A DNA stretch of 64,000 bases from Platanthera guangdongensis (GCA_039583875.1 CM077163.1:231934646-231998645), one strand, 5' to 3'; numbered from the stretch's first letter, positions 1 to 12,702 are shown. Notes: a model not told the origin generated them from the sequence alone. Made by a program: numbers and translations.

Positions 1-759
1 CCCCCCCCGAGCAGAAGGAGGAGGGGATGGTAGGAGCGGAGGGGCCTGCTGAAGAAGAGTCGTGGGAGAAGGAGCAGGAGGATCTGGAGGAGGCGGGACA
101 CGGAGAATCATGGAGCATACATCAGAGAAAGATGGTGTGGTGGGAGCAGCCAAGACCTGAGCACGAAGACTCTGAAGATGAGATGGAAGACGGGCCATGA
201 TGATGGCAATGCAAGCGGCTTCCTTCTGAGCGCGCTGAGCAGCATGATCATTGGTGGGCGGCTGATGCTGGATCCAGGCTTCAGCAAGAGTTTTAGCCCG
301 AGCGACAAACGAGGTCATATCCGAAGCCCCGCCACTGTCGAGAGCAAAGAGGTCAGTGAGGATGTCATAGAGATGCTGAAGGCTGTCACGGCCTGAGTAC
401 AGGGAATGTAGCTCATCCCACATAGCCTTGGCAGTGTCGTGGTACATAGCCATTGGATAAGGCTCATCATCCAATGAATTCAGGATCCAAGTCTGAACGC
501 GGCCATCATTGCGGAGCCAATCATCCGAAAGAGGAGACGGAGGTGCCTGAGTAAGGTGAGGCATAAGACCCTTAGCTTGGAGAACCCGCCGAACTGAGTG
601 TACCCAAGAAATAAAGTTTTTCTTGCTAGAAAGAGAGATGATAGTGATCATTAGCTCGTCACGGACTTCAGCAGCGCAAACCGGGCTGTCTGTCGGACAG
701 GCCAGGTGGACATTAAGCGGACTGGCTGCCGAGCTAGTAAAGTTACCTGAAGAAGCCAT
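1..759 (-). CDS. Copia-1 gag, 5' part of the polyprotein (runs off the left edge)
   Basis: Capsid-forming N-terminal part of a Ty1/copia gag-pol polyprotein. The frame starts at the ATG at 757-759 (MASSGNFTSS) and stays open for 253 codons to the edge of the window. It matches the Copia-4 gag start closely: RDELMITIISL, then VHSVRRVLQAKG, DGRVQTWILNSLDDEPY, AMWDELHSLYSG and [11 protein letters not shown]. This is the UBN2-type gag of plant Copia elements. The last visible residues are the proline-rich stretch that precedes the zinc knuckle in the relatives. No stop or frameshift is seen, unlike Copia-3. The start is chosen because it is the first ATG after the pyrimidine-rich leader and it aligns with the Copia-4 start. 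Whether the rest of the element is intact cannot be seen. Confidence 0.88.
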   Translation of the reverse strand, partial: MASSGNFTSSAASPLNVHLACPTDSPVCAAEVRDELMITIISLSSKKNFISWVHSVRRVLQAKGLMPHLTQAPPSPLSDDWLRNDGRVQTWILNSLDDEPYPMAMYHDTAKAMWDELHSLYSGRDSLQHLYDILTDLFALDSGGASDMTSFVARAKTLAEAWIQHQPPTNDHAAQRAQKEAACIAIIMARLPSHLQSLRAQVLAAPTTPSFSDVCSMILRVPPPPDPPAPSPTTLLQQAPPLLPSPPPSARGG

Positions 760-1697
760 AGAGGCAGGCCGCAGAACCAGACGACCTAGGAAGACCGTCG
801 CGGATAGAGCAGGAGGCCGCACAACAAGGCCGCTGCGGGAAGGACAGGAGACCGCGACCAAGAAATGCGGAAAAAGACACTTGTCCGCACGGTCACGCCG
901 GCACCAGCGATTAGTCAGATCACGACCAAAATGCGGAAAGGAAACGAGCCCGCACGGTCTAGGTGAATACAGCAGCGGTCAGAGCACAGGAAATAGTCCG
1001 CAACGGACAGGAGTAGGCCGCAAGAAGAGAGGGAGAGGCCGGCGGACAAGAGCAGTCCGCAAGAGAGGAGAGCCCGCGCGACTAGAGCAGAGACTGCCCG
1101 GTCAAGAGGTGAAAACACCAGCGGCAGGAGGAGGCCGCGACCAAAGGCGAAGTGGACTGGGAGAGGAAGTCCGCAGCGGACAGAGACAAGCCGTGCGGAC
1201 AGAGAAGAGAAGAGCAGGAGGAGACCGCGACCAAGATGCGGGAGAGGAACAACCCGCACGGTCAGGCGGATCACAACAGCGAACTGAGGAGAAGGAAACC
1301 GCGAGTAGAGAGACTCAAGCGGATAGAAAAGACAGGAGGCGGCGAGCTGGAAGGGGTCGCGGGCGAGGCAGACCGCGGAAAGACGGCAACGGAGAGCAAT
1401 GCAGCGGACTGAAGACAGGCCGCGGCGAGTAGGGAGTCCGCAGCGGACAGCGGAGAATAATGGAGAAGGTGGCCCCATGGATTGAGGAGGAGAAATGGCT
1501 ATAAGAAGCCAGGGGGGTGGAACCACGGGAGAAAGAGAGCAACTGGAGGCAGCGGAAAAGAAGCGGACTGAGAAGGGCAAGCCGCAGAAGGGAAGCGGAC
1601 AGAGACAAACAGCCCGCGGAAGGCAGGTCGCAAGAGGCAGGCCGCGAGAGATCAACAGGCGCGGACAGAACAAAGGAGACCGCGAGGGAGCGATTTT
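760..1697 (-). other. Copia-1 untranslated leader between primer site and gag
   Basis: About 940 bases that are purine-rich on the plus strand (pyrimidine-rich in the transcript), with recurring CCGC/GCGG words. Equivalent leaders are present in Copia-2, -3 and -4. The long open frames on both strands follow from the composition and no protein family was recognised. Confidence 0.75.
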
Positions 1698-1710
1698 GGC
1701 TCTGATACCA
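1698..1710 (-). other. Copia-1 primer-binding site
   Basis: On the minus strand it reads TGGTATCAGAGCC, the standard plant site complementary to the 3' end of initiator tRNA-Met, directly after the LTR end. Confidence 0.92.
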
Positions 1711-1883
1711 TGTAGAGAAAGCTCAAAATCTTGTATGTATTGATTGAGTATGTAAATACAAGGAGAGAATACAAATATATAGGAGGGAGAGAGAGAATAA
1801 ATCCTATACAAGATGTGGAACTAAAAGAGAAGAGAGCACTAATGGGCCCAAAAGATGGGCCTAATACATGGGTTATTCTAACA
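1711..1883 (-). repeat. Copia-1 5' LTR (173 bp)
   Basis: Bounded by TG and CA, with an AT-rich TATA-like stretch near 1773-1780 (minus strand). It resembles the LTRs of Copia-2, -3 and -4 in length and in the conserved edge words TAGAGAAAGC and TTCTAACA. Confidence 0.88.
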
Positions 1884-3200
1884 ATTATGATCACTAAATT
1901 TTCAGAGCTTGCCTAATTATTACTTCCACTTGTTTGTTGCCAATTTAAAAATCCTTCATTGTTCTTTATTGCGAGAATATGCTTGTGGACGATTTATTTC
2001 ATATCGCGGGATGCTCTCAAATGTTTGGCGTTTATGCGTGTTTGGCTGCACTTGGTTGAGTGTCACATGATATTGCTCGTAAAATTTTCGCTTGCGCCAC
2101 AAATTTCAAAAGAACACATTTTTAACATTTAATATATAAGTTAGACGATTTTGGAATACATCAATACTCCTTCCCATAAATGTGTCTTCGATGGCTACTA
2201 CTCCACTACTAAAGATTATCGTTGTTATCACCCTTCCTCTTGACGTTTCTTCAGTACAATGGACGTGACTTTCCATGAAGGAGAACACGTCTTTGGTTCT
2301 CTTCCGTGGGAAAGGGGCAATGATGTTGACGCTCCCAATATTTCCCTTCCCATTGTGGCCTCATATTCTCCTCCCTCCATTTGTTCAATTACCACGACCA
2401 CTCATGCCCTCACCTCAATTCTTGTTGATATGAGGCTTAATCTTCCCCTTTCTCAGGTCTATGACGACGCAACACTGGTGTTGAGATGTTACAAACCTAT
2501 GTCATTCCACCACAACAGATACTCTCTTCCGAACTAAACCCTGACAAAGATCTACATCGACCTCCTATACATTTGAAGAGTAAGCCGACCTCTTCCACAT
2601 ACCCAATTACCAATTATATCTCATATCACAATCTGACAAAGACATACAATATCTTCATCTGATCATTGACTTATGTTCGTATTCCTTAAACTTGATAGGA
2701 AACGATAGATATATCAGAATGGAGAAAGGAAATAAAAGAGATGTTTGTATTGGAGAAGAATCAGACTTGGGAACAATCCCATCTCCTGGTTGGAAAAAAA
2801 ATTGTTGGCTGCTCGCAACAGAGTAAAAAATGGATCATAAAGAGATTCAAAGCGCGGATAGCGCTCAGGGTAGACTCTATCCACATTATTTTACCATGCG
2901 TTGCATGTCTGCAATGGGATCTACAACAACTGAATGTTAAGAAAGCTTTTTTACATGGTGATATTGAAGAATATATGAAGTTTATCCGGAGTTTCTTAAA
3001 GATAGGATCAAAAGGGAAACTCTACCAAATTAAAAAATCTCTTTATGGTTTGAAACAAATTTCTAGAGCATGGTTTGAAAAATTCCAAAAAAACCAAGAC
3101 TCTATTAGGATACAAACCAGATCACTTTGATTATATCTTCTTTGTTAAAAGAAAAGCAAAGAAAGCGATCATTGGAAAACTGAAAATGAAGGAAACTTGT
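1884..3200 (+). pseudogene. Decayed Copia fragment (linker and reverse transcriptase)
   Basis: Conceptual translation shows Copia words separated by stops and frameshifts. DVTFHEGEHVF near 2262 is the typical DVTF.E motif after integrase. At 2741-3130 a 129-codon open stretch reads LEKNQTWE, RFKARIAL, QLNVKKAFLHGDIEE, then KGKLYQIKKSLYGLKQISRAWFEKF, which follows the N-terminal reverse-transcriptase core of Copia elements. The YVDD box and RNase H are missing. It is not the same copy as Copia-1, which is on the other strand and intact. 3200-3395 holds nothing I recognise. Confidence 0.75.
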
Positions 3201-3395
3201 AGGGTGATGGTGGAGGTTCGCCGAAGGTGGTTGGGGAAGGTTTTTCGGTGATCACCATGAGTTCAAGCAACCTAAAAGCTTCCACTAGAATGCTCTGAGT
3301 TAGGGTGCGAGTAGTCTTTGGATATTAACCTGTAATCCCACCACCTGTTTGTGGAATATGGTGTGGGGCCCCGGCCAGACCTTATATTTTATTTC

Positions 3396-4298
3396 ATGTG
3401 ACGGACGAAGGTGTTACATCAATCCTAGAAGGGCGCCGACTCTTATCTCCTGCTAAGTGTGATGCCGAGCAAGCCATCACCACCTCCGCCAACCCCACCG
3501 CCGTCACTCCAGAGTTCCAGAAACCCCGCCTTAGCCTCGACGAGGTTTCTTTAGTCTCTTCCGAGTCTCTCATAGCTCTACCGACCATTTTCCTTCTGCC
3601 TTGCAGGATCTTGCCCGAGTTTCCCTGTCCACCACTTCCAACACCACGACAAGCCTCAGTTGGCCCTCTAACAACCCATCCTTTCCTTCCAACAGCTCTT
3701 TTGAGCCTCCCACATAGCTATAGTCTACATGTTTTCTCCACCATGGTCGTCGAAGACCCTCTAGTGCCCCACCACCATCGGCTCTAGCTTCCCACACCCT
3801 CACCGCTGTTTTTACATCCCTACCTGAGCCTTCAATCCCCTCTCCTCCAACAATCTTATAAGCCCCACCTACCCACCCCCCTCCCCCGTCGTCGATTGCT
3901 TGGTGAGTTTTTTTCTTTTAGCTTTCACTTGCCAATTTTCTATCAAGGGACTTGTATGTTTTATTTTCTTGATACTCTATGTTTTAGCACTCAATTACTC
4001 TCATTACTATTTGCTTGCCTTAATTGAATCTCGTATTCAAATGTGAATGCTTGCGCAAGATATTACATTTTTATCATTATTTAGTTAATTCTGTCAGAAA
4101 TAATTTTGCATGATTACATCACTTGCAAGACAATAGGGTTAAAGCTTATGCCATAAGCACCATGTTCATTAAATTGCATGTTGCATTCACACATTCATTT
4201 AGTCAACATGTAGTCTCATTTGCGTTGGTCTTAGTGATTGTAGGCATTCATCTTGGGTTAGGGAATCACGTATAAGTTTCCTATAAGTTCATTCTACA
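3396..4298 (+). repeat. Gypsy-A left LTR
   Basis: It begins TGTGACGG and ends ATTCTACA, followed by a 5-base spacer and a primer site. It aligns with 13893-14640 over roughly 650 bases in the same orientation, with many substitutions. Shared words include GAGCA.GCCATCACC, GCAGGATCT.GC and GAGACCCTCTAGT. The left end is the less certain border. Confidence 0.6.
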
Positions 4299-4303
4299 CC
4301 AGT

Positions 4304-4315
4304 TGGTATCGGAGC
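4304..4315 (+). other. Gypsy-A primer-binding site
   Basis: Reads TGGTATCGGAGC, one mismatch from the tRNA-Met site TGGTATCAGAGC, five bases after the LTR end. The same five-base spacing occurs in Gypsy-D. Confidence 0.75.
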
Positions 4316-4367
4316 ACCATATTTGGGCTTTATTTGATACGTAGTAGTAGAGTCTATAAGATCATTC

Positions 4368-5750
4368 ATGGAAGATAATCATCGCTACCCCTCTCCACTA
4401 TTTGAGGAAACCAAGCCAGTCTATACTCAACTCCATAAAGCTCAACCAGGGAGATCTTCATACTATTACGATGATCATCTTCGTCCCTATCCCCCGCTCG
4501 TAAAGATCGCGTTGACTCTTCAATGCGCTTCGACTATGCTAAAGACGATTACTACAATGATCATCTTCATCTCGAGCCCCGTGCGAGTATAGATCATGTT
4601 GATCCTTCGATACAACTCGATAATGTTAGGGATGAATACTATGATAATCATCGTTTTGAGGAGGATCTCAAGTATATGTTACAAAACGTTGTCCCACCGC
4701 TTGATGGAATATAAACTCCGAAGTCCTTTAGCTATTGACTGGTGGAAATGAAATACTATCTAGATTTATTTATGTTATCCAATGAGCATTTCGTCAATTT
4801 TTTTAAAACTTAGACTACTAGGTCAGGGGAGAACTTTCTGAGATAACATTAATAGGACCCTTGAGCGAGATCGTATTCTCCCCATCACCAATTGATTGGA
4901 GATGAAACAGAGATTGTGTCAAAAATATTTTTCGGAGTCATATAGATTCGCCTCCTCTAGTAAATATTTACTCTTCGACAAGGATCCATATTCATTGTTG
5001 AGTATATGTATGTTTTGACGAGTTGGTGGTGAGGAGCGACATTCAAGAGGAGCTTGCCAGCCGCTTCCAGATTTCGTTTCAGACTTCGAATCATGGATCA
5101 TGATTTAAGTAGCATTGAGCACTCACCATTTAGATTCTATTAAGCAAGTATAGCAATTCGCTCTTCATCACGAACAAAGTCTGAGATCTGCTAAAACTCG
5201 TCCTCCCTGCTCAAGAGCGATTATAGTTCATACTTGTGGCCCCATCGATACGAAAGGTGAAGTGCTTGATATTCAAATACCCATCAAGCTTGATGTGATG
5301 TGATATTCTATCCTTACTCCTTGCTTAGGCCTGGTAAGTATCCCATTCATCCATATATTCACCAGTACCATACTCATAGACCTCTCTTAGAATAACCCAT
5401 CCATTGACCCTGTGACGAGTAGCGATTCTTTCGAGCCTTTCCTTATTTTTTTCAAGTTTCACTACGAGTGATAATCGAGAGTTGGTTAACGACCTTGTTG
5501 TGGTTGACACACCTATTAGCGATCATCGAGAAGAGCACCACCCGTATGATGAGTTTTACGAGGAGCCACTTGGTGAGCCCCTGAATAAACCACTGCATCT
5601 TGATGAGAACAAGATTCAATCGAGTAACTTGTCTAGGAGTATTGAATACATAATGTATCCTCAAGTCAATCACTTAAGTCCTCCCTTGAGGACATTGAGC
5701 CTAACATTGATTGTGTAGATGTCACATCACACATTCAAGGACGCTCGCTA
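4368..5750 (+). pseudogene. Gypsy-A gag-like pseudogene
   Basis: Broken reading frames give retrotransposon gag words in order: MEDNHRYPSPLFEE at 4368, RFDYAKDDYYNDH at 4523, then PKSFSY.LVEMKYYL.LFMLSNEH near 4720, which matches the capsid region of plant Gypsy gags, and FDELVVRS near 5015. Stops and frameshifts occur throughout, so it is dead. The same sequence family, equally decayed, follows the primer site of Gypsy-D on the minus strand near 51600-52480. No protease or reverse transcriptase was found downstream. Confidence 0.6.
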
Positions 5751-5952
5751 TATTTTAAAAGTCAATCTAATGGTCCCTCACAGTTTTGATGAGCAAATTG
5801 ACACCCCTTATAGAGAGTAACATGATGAGATTTTTTTCGTTTGAGACAGTCAAACATTGTGTCACTACTTTAGACATTCCTTCGGGTGATCATTTCATTT
5901 GCAACACCGTGAGGTGATCCTCCTGATGGCTCACATCCCATGGGAAACATTT

Positions 5953-8416
5953 TGTAGCAACCGTAAAATAACGCAAATAAAATTAAATTTCAGGATAGGA
6001 TCGTGAATGTTCTTGATTGAGGCAAGAGTCTGGTCGAGGTATGAATTCTGTAAGATTGAAATCTGAGCGTCAATTAGTGGATTTAATTCTGTAACCTTTG
6101 TGTTGTGATTGACGTATTTTAAATTCTTAGCGCGAGGGCGTAACGTTTAAAATATTCTAAGTGTTAGAGAAGTAATGACACTTTGGTAATTAAGTGGAGT
6201 TGCTCAATTCTTTCGATCTAGTCATGCCAGTTCACTCTCCCCGTGCAGTTACCGAAACCGCAGAGGGCCGCGTAAGATTAAAGCCTGTAACCCATCACTT
6301 CACGCTAAACTGTCACACGCTTCTCCCGATAGCAGAATTGTCGTTGTTTCCCCCTTCTCTCGGCGACATTTCTTCCAGCCGAAGCCCTAGATAAAGCAGC
6401 CGGTCGCTGTTTTTCTCTCCTCTGGCATCGTCTAAGTAGGTTCCAACCCCGATGGTTTCGTGTGCCGCTGATTTCCGACACTCCAAGCGCAACCTTCGGC
6501 GGCCTGCTGCCGTCGGAAATTTTCTCCAACGTGCTCCTCTTATCCATAGCTTTGTTTTGACACTTCTTCTTCCTCCTCTGAGTCAGAAATTGAGGATCCT
6601 TGATAGCAGGTAACCCTAAGGTTACTCTTATGGTAGATCTAGTTGTAGAATGTTTTTCTCTTTACCTTAGTTCTGAGATTTCTGTTGAGGGGCATGGTTT
6701 TGTGTGTTTCTCTTCCTACAGAAACTTCGGAAACATTCAGCATGGTTCAACAATCAAAATTTAAGGCCGATAGACCCTGTCTTTCCTTTTTCGACCAAGT
6801 TTGGCGAAATCTCTTCTCAATTTCAGTCAAAGATAAGGTTAAAACCTCCTTAGAGTTGTATCGATTTTTTATTAGAATTAAGTGTTGCAACACCTAGCGC
6901 GGGTGAGGATGCTTTTCGCATCAAAGATAACAACCTCAGCTATTGGAGAAGCGGTAAATGTCTTTCTGTTTCTCTAGAACAATATTCCTTAGATTTCAGA
7001 TAGAGTTATGAGTATGTTAAGTGCCTTGTTTTAGGTTGCTCGAGAAGATAAGCATCCTTGCCAATGTGGGGTCAATTAGGGTTTCAAATTACTTTTCTAA
7101 AGAAACCATGCCGCCACGTCGGGTGTACGAACGACGCAACCCCGCAGTGAGAAATCTTTATTCTTTTTGACTAGACATATCAGATAGTCTGTTTAGTAAC
7201 GTACATTATAATTCAGTAAAATTAATAGTGTCGTGTAGAACCGCTACTATTGTTAGAGAATTGTAGCACTATTACCGCTTCACTAGTATATGATGTTCAT
7301 GATTAAATTGTAAACATCCCAAACAGTTAGTCCATATGAATCACATGCAAAATTCTCTTATAAATTTTCGAATATCAGATATTGAATTCAAGAATATGTT
7401 TTCTAGTTGAGTAAATCATTATGATGAAATGCCCTTACTATGCACATATGTTCGCAAGCCAAGTAGCACTTGTTAGAAGATGTTTAGTGGCACGCTGGAG
7501 ATTTCCTCCCGTGTTTGATAGAGACGCACTATCTTTCTCATGGGCTGTAGTATACCCTATGAAACAAATTATTTGGGGGATGTATCCCGCTTAAAAATTA
7601 GTAGATTCAAATTTGTGTCCGTGAGATGCCAGAACACTTGGGTTCATTAGTAAGACTCGGATCGTTAGACTAGTATTGCGTGTTAGGAGCTACTCAGGCT
7701 GGAACTCTGTCAAAGAACAACCACACGTGAAAATTAGAACTCAAGTTTAAACCGAACTTTAGAAACTTCTAGATTTCCAAAGTACTCGGAATTTGAGAAT
7801 ACGTCATAGCTTATGAGTTATTAGAACAACCATTTATTTTGTTAGTTTTATTTTTAGAAAACCATGCATCGAACACTAGCATACAGTTTTTCTTATAGCA
7901 CAAAAGTATTTTCAAGCATGCATACTTTCTTCTAGAATAATTTTAGTCTCACTGAGAGAAATAGTTTTTCTTACTCTCCCTTTGGGCTGACCCATGATTT
8001 GAGCATGTTTTTACAGGGGACCCATGTGGGAAACTGCAGCTAGGATGAGCATGATTAAGGAGTCACTTCTATAGTTTGTTTCCTTTCAGTCGTTGTTTTA
8101 CTTCTAATATCATACTGTTTAGTTTTGAATACATGTAATATTAATGTTTAAGATTTTCTTGTACTATACTTGTTGTAAAACTTTCAGATATGCAGTTATT
8201 TGTTTTCTATTCAATTTTAGCGGCTCTGTAAAATCACTAGGATGAGGTACACTTTTAACCTTAGATTCTTATGCAACTTCTATTGTAAACTTACATTTCA
8301 GTTCTTTTCATTTATGTCTGTTATGTACTAGTTTTAATGCTGTTTTTTAGTGGACTTCTTGTCGCTGGACCCAGCCGGACGGCTGATGGGTTGTTAAACT
8401 AGGTTGGGGTGTTACA
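5953..8416. mobile_element. Solo LTR, 2464 bp, with target duplication CATTT
   Basis: It starts TGTAGCAACCG and ends GGGGTGTTACA. The five bases before it (5948-5952) and after it (8417-8421) are both CATTT, the size of duplication made by LTR-retrotransposon integrases. No primer site, polypurine tract or coding sequence is inside, so it is the usual product of LTR-LTR recombination. It interrupts Gypsy-A. Length and GGGGTGTTACA ends suggest a Gypsy origin, by inference only. Confidence 0.82.
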
Positions 8417-8421
8417 CATTT

Positions 8422-9325
8422 GATATGCAATGAACTTGTATCTCAACGTCATTGTCTCAGGCAGTCATTTGGGTGTTCATTGCACACCCGACAAGTATTT
8501 CTACACCCCGCCCAAAGAACCTATGTATAAATCAACCATCTTTAGGGACCTCTACCATTATGTAGAGTATGCGCTTAGTTAGTATGTCAGGTTAATCATT
8601 TGCATCTGTTGCAAAGTTTGTCATACTCCGACGTAACATTATATTAAATAATGAAAATTTAAAACTTGTGAAATAATCACATGAGAGATTAGATGTTCAT
8701 AGAATGTACTCGAGTGATTTCCCATTAGAGATAACAATGAATCTGAGTGCAAGGCAAATAGGCTCATACTTTGTAATGAGAGAGCCTGGGACAATTTTTT
8801 ATAAGTTTGATATTTCTAGGAATGTGTATTTATTCTATATCTGATACAAATGATTTGATTCTAAATGACGAGCTACCATGGTATTAGATCCTTCAGCCTG
8901 ACACCCCATTGCAACCTCGACCATACCTTCAGCGCGGGCTCAACATTCACCTCAACATAGCCTTACCCTCCACTTATAGAGTGGCTTACATCATTTGTGT
9001 ACCTCGACAACTTCGGTGGACGAAGACATTACACTTATTGGGAGCTACGTGATTGAGGCGACACCAGGGTTCATGTAACTACTTCGAGTATTGTTTGACT
9101 CGCACTAGGAGAGTGATTGCCTCCATTAACTGAAAATGAATGTTTGAGCCCGAGAAAATGATGGAGATTGTGCATGTTTTATTTGTCAATTTTAGCGATT
9201 GACAATTTTTGGAGCGTCGAAAGGGTAGTCAGAGACCGTCATTAGGATTAACGCGAATTTTCGTATTTTTATTTTAATTTTATTTTTCAGAGTTCTATTT
9301 TTAGTTATGATGTCGATTTTGATCG
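8422..9325 (+). other. Remaining interior of Gypsy-A, no recognisable domain
   Basis: Continues the sequence interrupted at CATTT. Short open pieces such as FRDLYHYVEYA are compatible with a degraded Gypsy interior, but no motif is convincing. It ends at the GATCG target used by Copia-2. Confidence 0.4.
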
Positions 9326-9514
9326 TGTAGAGAAAGCTCCAAACCTTGTATATCCTTCTTGAATTAATAATTACAAGTATGAATACATTTATATAGGGGA
9401 AGAAGGAAGAGAGAAATCCCAATCCAAGATGTGGGACTAATACAAATAGAGAGAGAGAGAGAGAAGAGGGAAGAATGAGCCCCTAGATGGGCCTTAAAGT
9501 AGTCTTTTCTAACA
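9326..9514 (-). repeat. Copia-2 3' LTR (189 bp)
   Basis: TG...CA ends. Left flank GATCG matches the right flank of the other LTR. The RNase H frame ends a few codons inside it (stop at 9483). Confidence 0.95.
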
Positions 9515-12500
9515 CTCCCCCGCAAGCTGGAGCGTACAAGTCGTAGGCACCAAGCTTGGATAAAAACTGGTAGTATAGAGGCCGGGAGAGAGCTTTAGTC
9601 AGGATGTCAGCAACTTGGCTTGCAGCAGGAACATGCTCTAAATTTATCTTCTTTGCCTGTACCTTTTCTCGGATGAAGTGACAGTCAACTTCAATATGCT
9701 TAGTGCGTTCGTGAAATACAGGATTCTTGGCAATACGGATTGCCGCTTGACTGTCACAAAATAGGGTCGCTGGCGATGAGAGACGAACACCCAAGTCTCT
9801 CAGAAGGCTCTCAAGCCAAGTCAACTCGGAAACAACAGCAGCCATAGCGCGATACTCAGCTTCAGCAGAAGAGCGAGCAACCACATTCTGTTTCTTGCTA
9901 CGCCAGGTTATGAGATGCCCACCGAAGTAGGTACAAAATCCTGTTGTGGAACGCCTATCATCGATGGACCCGGCATAGTCAGCGTCAGAGTAAGCGACAA
10001 GGGATAAAGAAGTGGATGACTTGTACACAAGCCCTTGTCCTGGAGCGTTCTTGAGATACCGAAGAATGCGCTCGACAGCTTGAAGATGAGATGCCCTCGG
10101 GGCATGCATAAATCGACTCACAACTCCAACGACAAAGGAGATGTCTGGTCGAGTAACTGTAAGGTAGATCAGTTTCCCAACCAGGCGTCTGTAGTATTCC
10201 GGATTCGTAAGCAGCTCATCAGAGTCAGAGCTATGGGCCGATGGCCTGTGATTCGTGTCCATTGGAGTATACGTAGGTTTGCATCCTGAATAGCCAACAT
10301 CATGAAGAAGATCCATACAATACTTCCTTTGGGATAATACAAGACCATCAGGCCGTCGTGCAACCTCAAGCCCGAGAAAATACCGTAGGTTACCAAGATC
10401 TTTGGTCTGAAAGACGGAGTTCAACTGTTGCTTGGTATGTTGTATCCCTGTAGTATCGTCGCCAGTAATGAGGATATCGTCAACATAGACAAGTAGAATC
10501 ACTGTTCCGGTTGGCTGATGTCGAGTGAAGAGAGAGAAGTCAGCCGAGCTCATAGTGAAGCTAATATTGCGGACTACCGTGCTGAATTTGTCAAACCAAG
10601 CGCGCGGGGATTGTTTGAGACCATAAATAGATTTCCGCAGATGACAAACCCGAGACTCCCCCGTGCTCTCAAACCCGGGAGGTTGATGCATATAAACAGT
10701 CTCCTGAAGATCACCATTGAGGAAGGCGTTCTTAACAACCAGCTGATAAAGAGGCCAATGACGGTGAACAGCCAAGGAGAGAAGAACTCGGACAGTGTTC
10801 ATTTTGACCACTGGGGAGAACGTTTCCTCATAATCAAGGCCCTGTTGCTGAGTAAAACCCCGGGCCACAAGGCGGGCCTTGAGACGCTCAACGGTGCCAT
10901 CCGCCGCATGTTTAACAACAAAGAGCCACTTGCAGCAAACACAGGATTGACCTGCAGGAAGGGGAACTAGATCCGAAGTGCGGTTGGCTCAGAGAGCCCG
11001 CATTTCATCTTCCATGGCCGCCCGCCAGCCGGGGTGGTGAAGAGCCTCCTGTACAGGAGTAGGAGTGGAGGTAGAGGATAAAGAGAGAGCACTCCGACGG
11101 GGTTCCGGAGAGAGGCGGTGAAGAGAGACAAAGTTGGCCATCGAGTGAGCAGTGGAAGCAGTTGTCGGATCCGCAGGTTGCAAAGCATCAGTAGAGCGGG
11201 GCAGCTCTCGTTGGGTAGTATACGAGGGAGGACGTCGAGTGTACACACGAATGACTGGTGGGGTAGGTAGTTTAGGTGGGATGGGTGGGGAAGGTAAATG
11301 TGGGATGGTGGAAGTGACAGGGATAACAGGTCGCGGGAGAGGTGGCGGAAGAGGAGGGTCAGGAGATGGAGAGTAGTAGGGCTGATGTTCGAGGAAGGTG
11401 ACATCAGCAGAAGTAACCACCTTGCGGTCCGTGGGAGAAAAAACAAATGTAGCCCTTCTGAGTGCGAGAATAGCCCACAAACATATATTTAGTGACACAG
11501 GGAGCAAGTTTGTCAGTGGACGGACCAAGATGATGAACAAAACACACACAATCAAACACGCGTGGGGTGATGGAGAATGGAGGGTGGGAGGGAAAAAGGA
11601 GATTGTAGGGAACCGCAAAGTTGATGATAGATGAGGGCAGACGGTTAGTAAGAGTGTAAGCGGTTGAAACCGCAAAATTCCAATATTGTTTTGGAACATT
11701 CATCTGAAGCATAAGGGAGCGGGTGACCTCGAGCAGGTGTCGATTCTTGCGTTCAGCAACGCCATTTTGTTGGGGGGTATAGACACAGGAGGTCTGATGG
11801 ATGACCCCAAACTCCGCACAGAGGTGAGAGAAGGTATGACTGGTGTATTCGTGGGCATTATCGGTGTGGAGGGCTTTCATGGTTGTGGAGAACTGGTTGC
11901 GAGTTTCAATAAAAAAGGTACGGAATACACCGGGTAATTCAGAGCGGTCACGAAGGAGGTACAGCCAGGTCACCCGAGAGTAGTCATCGATAAAGGTGAT
12001 AAAGTAGCGGTATCCAAAAACACTTGTAATTTTGTAAGGACCCCAAATATCGGAGTGAACAAGATCAAAGGGAGCAGGACGCAGAGAAGGATGTGGTGAG
12101 AACGTAGAGCGATAATGTTTCCCATAGATACAGGACTCACACGTGAACTCGTGGAAGGACACGTCGAAGAGAGATTTTTTGAGGATATTAAGAGGAGCAT
12201 GACCCAGACGTCGGTGCCAGTCAACGGAGCTGATAGACGTCAGCACCGTTGGAGGAGACGGGTTAAGGATATAGAGACCATTCGATAGATGCCCTTTTCC
12301 AATGATGGTTTGCGTCTTGCGATCCTGCACAACACATGAGTTAGAAGAAAAAATAACAGCACAATCGAGGTCAGCAGTGAGTCGACCAATAGAGAGAAGG
12401 TTGAACGGAGAGCCCGGAACATGAAGAGCAGAGCGAAGAGTAATAGATGGAGTGAGGCGAATATCTTTAGCACCAGAGACGGGAAAAGTGTCCCCACTAG

Positions 12501-12702
12501 CAACAATAATGAACTGGGGATGCACGGAGGGCAAATATTGCGGTGGTTTCCGTGATGTAATGTGGTGAGAGGCCCCGGAATCCAAAATCCAGGATGAGCT
12601 ATGAGCAAGGTAGGAAATACCATCATCGGAAACAGACACCACAGAGTCCGGAGGACAGTCGATCATGTTGCAAGTAGGAGTCCGCAGCAGACACGGTGAC
12701 AA
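9483..12702 (-). pseudogene. Copia-2 pol (protease, integrase, reverse transcriptase, RNase H)
   Basis: The first open segment (12702-11404) carries protease WILDSGASHHITS, the pre-integrase region with WHRRLGH and ESCIYGK, and the integrase core with HSDIWGPY, TDNAHEY and NGVAERKNR, so the D-D-E residues are present. A one-base expansion of a run of six T (six A on the plus strand, near 11437-11442) shifts the frame in the GYSRTQKGY region. The following frame (11699 down to 9483) has one stop, TGA at 10989-10991 in place of the Trp of LWANQ. The last 461 codons (10868-9483) are open: [34 protein letters not shown], then RNase H with [17 protein letters not shown] and LFCDSQAA. Homology to Copia-4 starts only at about its residue 318, so all of gag is missing. 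An ATG at 12702 or 12666 gives an in-frame start of unknown use. Confidence 0.93.
9515..9523 (-). other. Copia-2 polypurine tract
   Basis: On the minus strand GCGGGGGAG immediately precedes the 3' LTR. The identical tract occurs in Copia-4 at 58355-58363. Confidence 0.85.

Larger units (their letters stand above)
1..1883 (-). mobile_element. Copia-1, 5' part of a Ty1/copia retrotransposon
   Basis: Minus-strand element entering from the left edge. In element order it shows the 5' LTR (1711-1883), a tRNA-Met primer site, a leader of about 0.94 kb and the start of gag. The layout matches Copia-4 at 58169-63458. The rest of pol and the 3' LTR lie outside the window, so no target-site duplication can be tested. 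Confidence 0.9.

Noticed and set aside
623..1432. 269-codon plus-strand open frame rich in Arg, Glu and Gly
   Set aside because: It is antisense to the Copia-1 leader and gag start. Purine-rich composition lacks stops; similar frames appear antisense to the Copia-2 leader.
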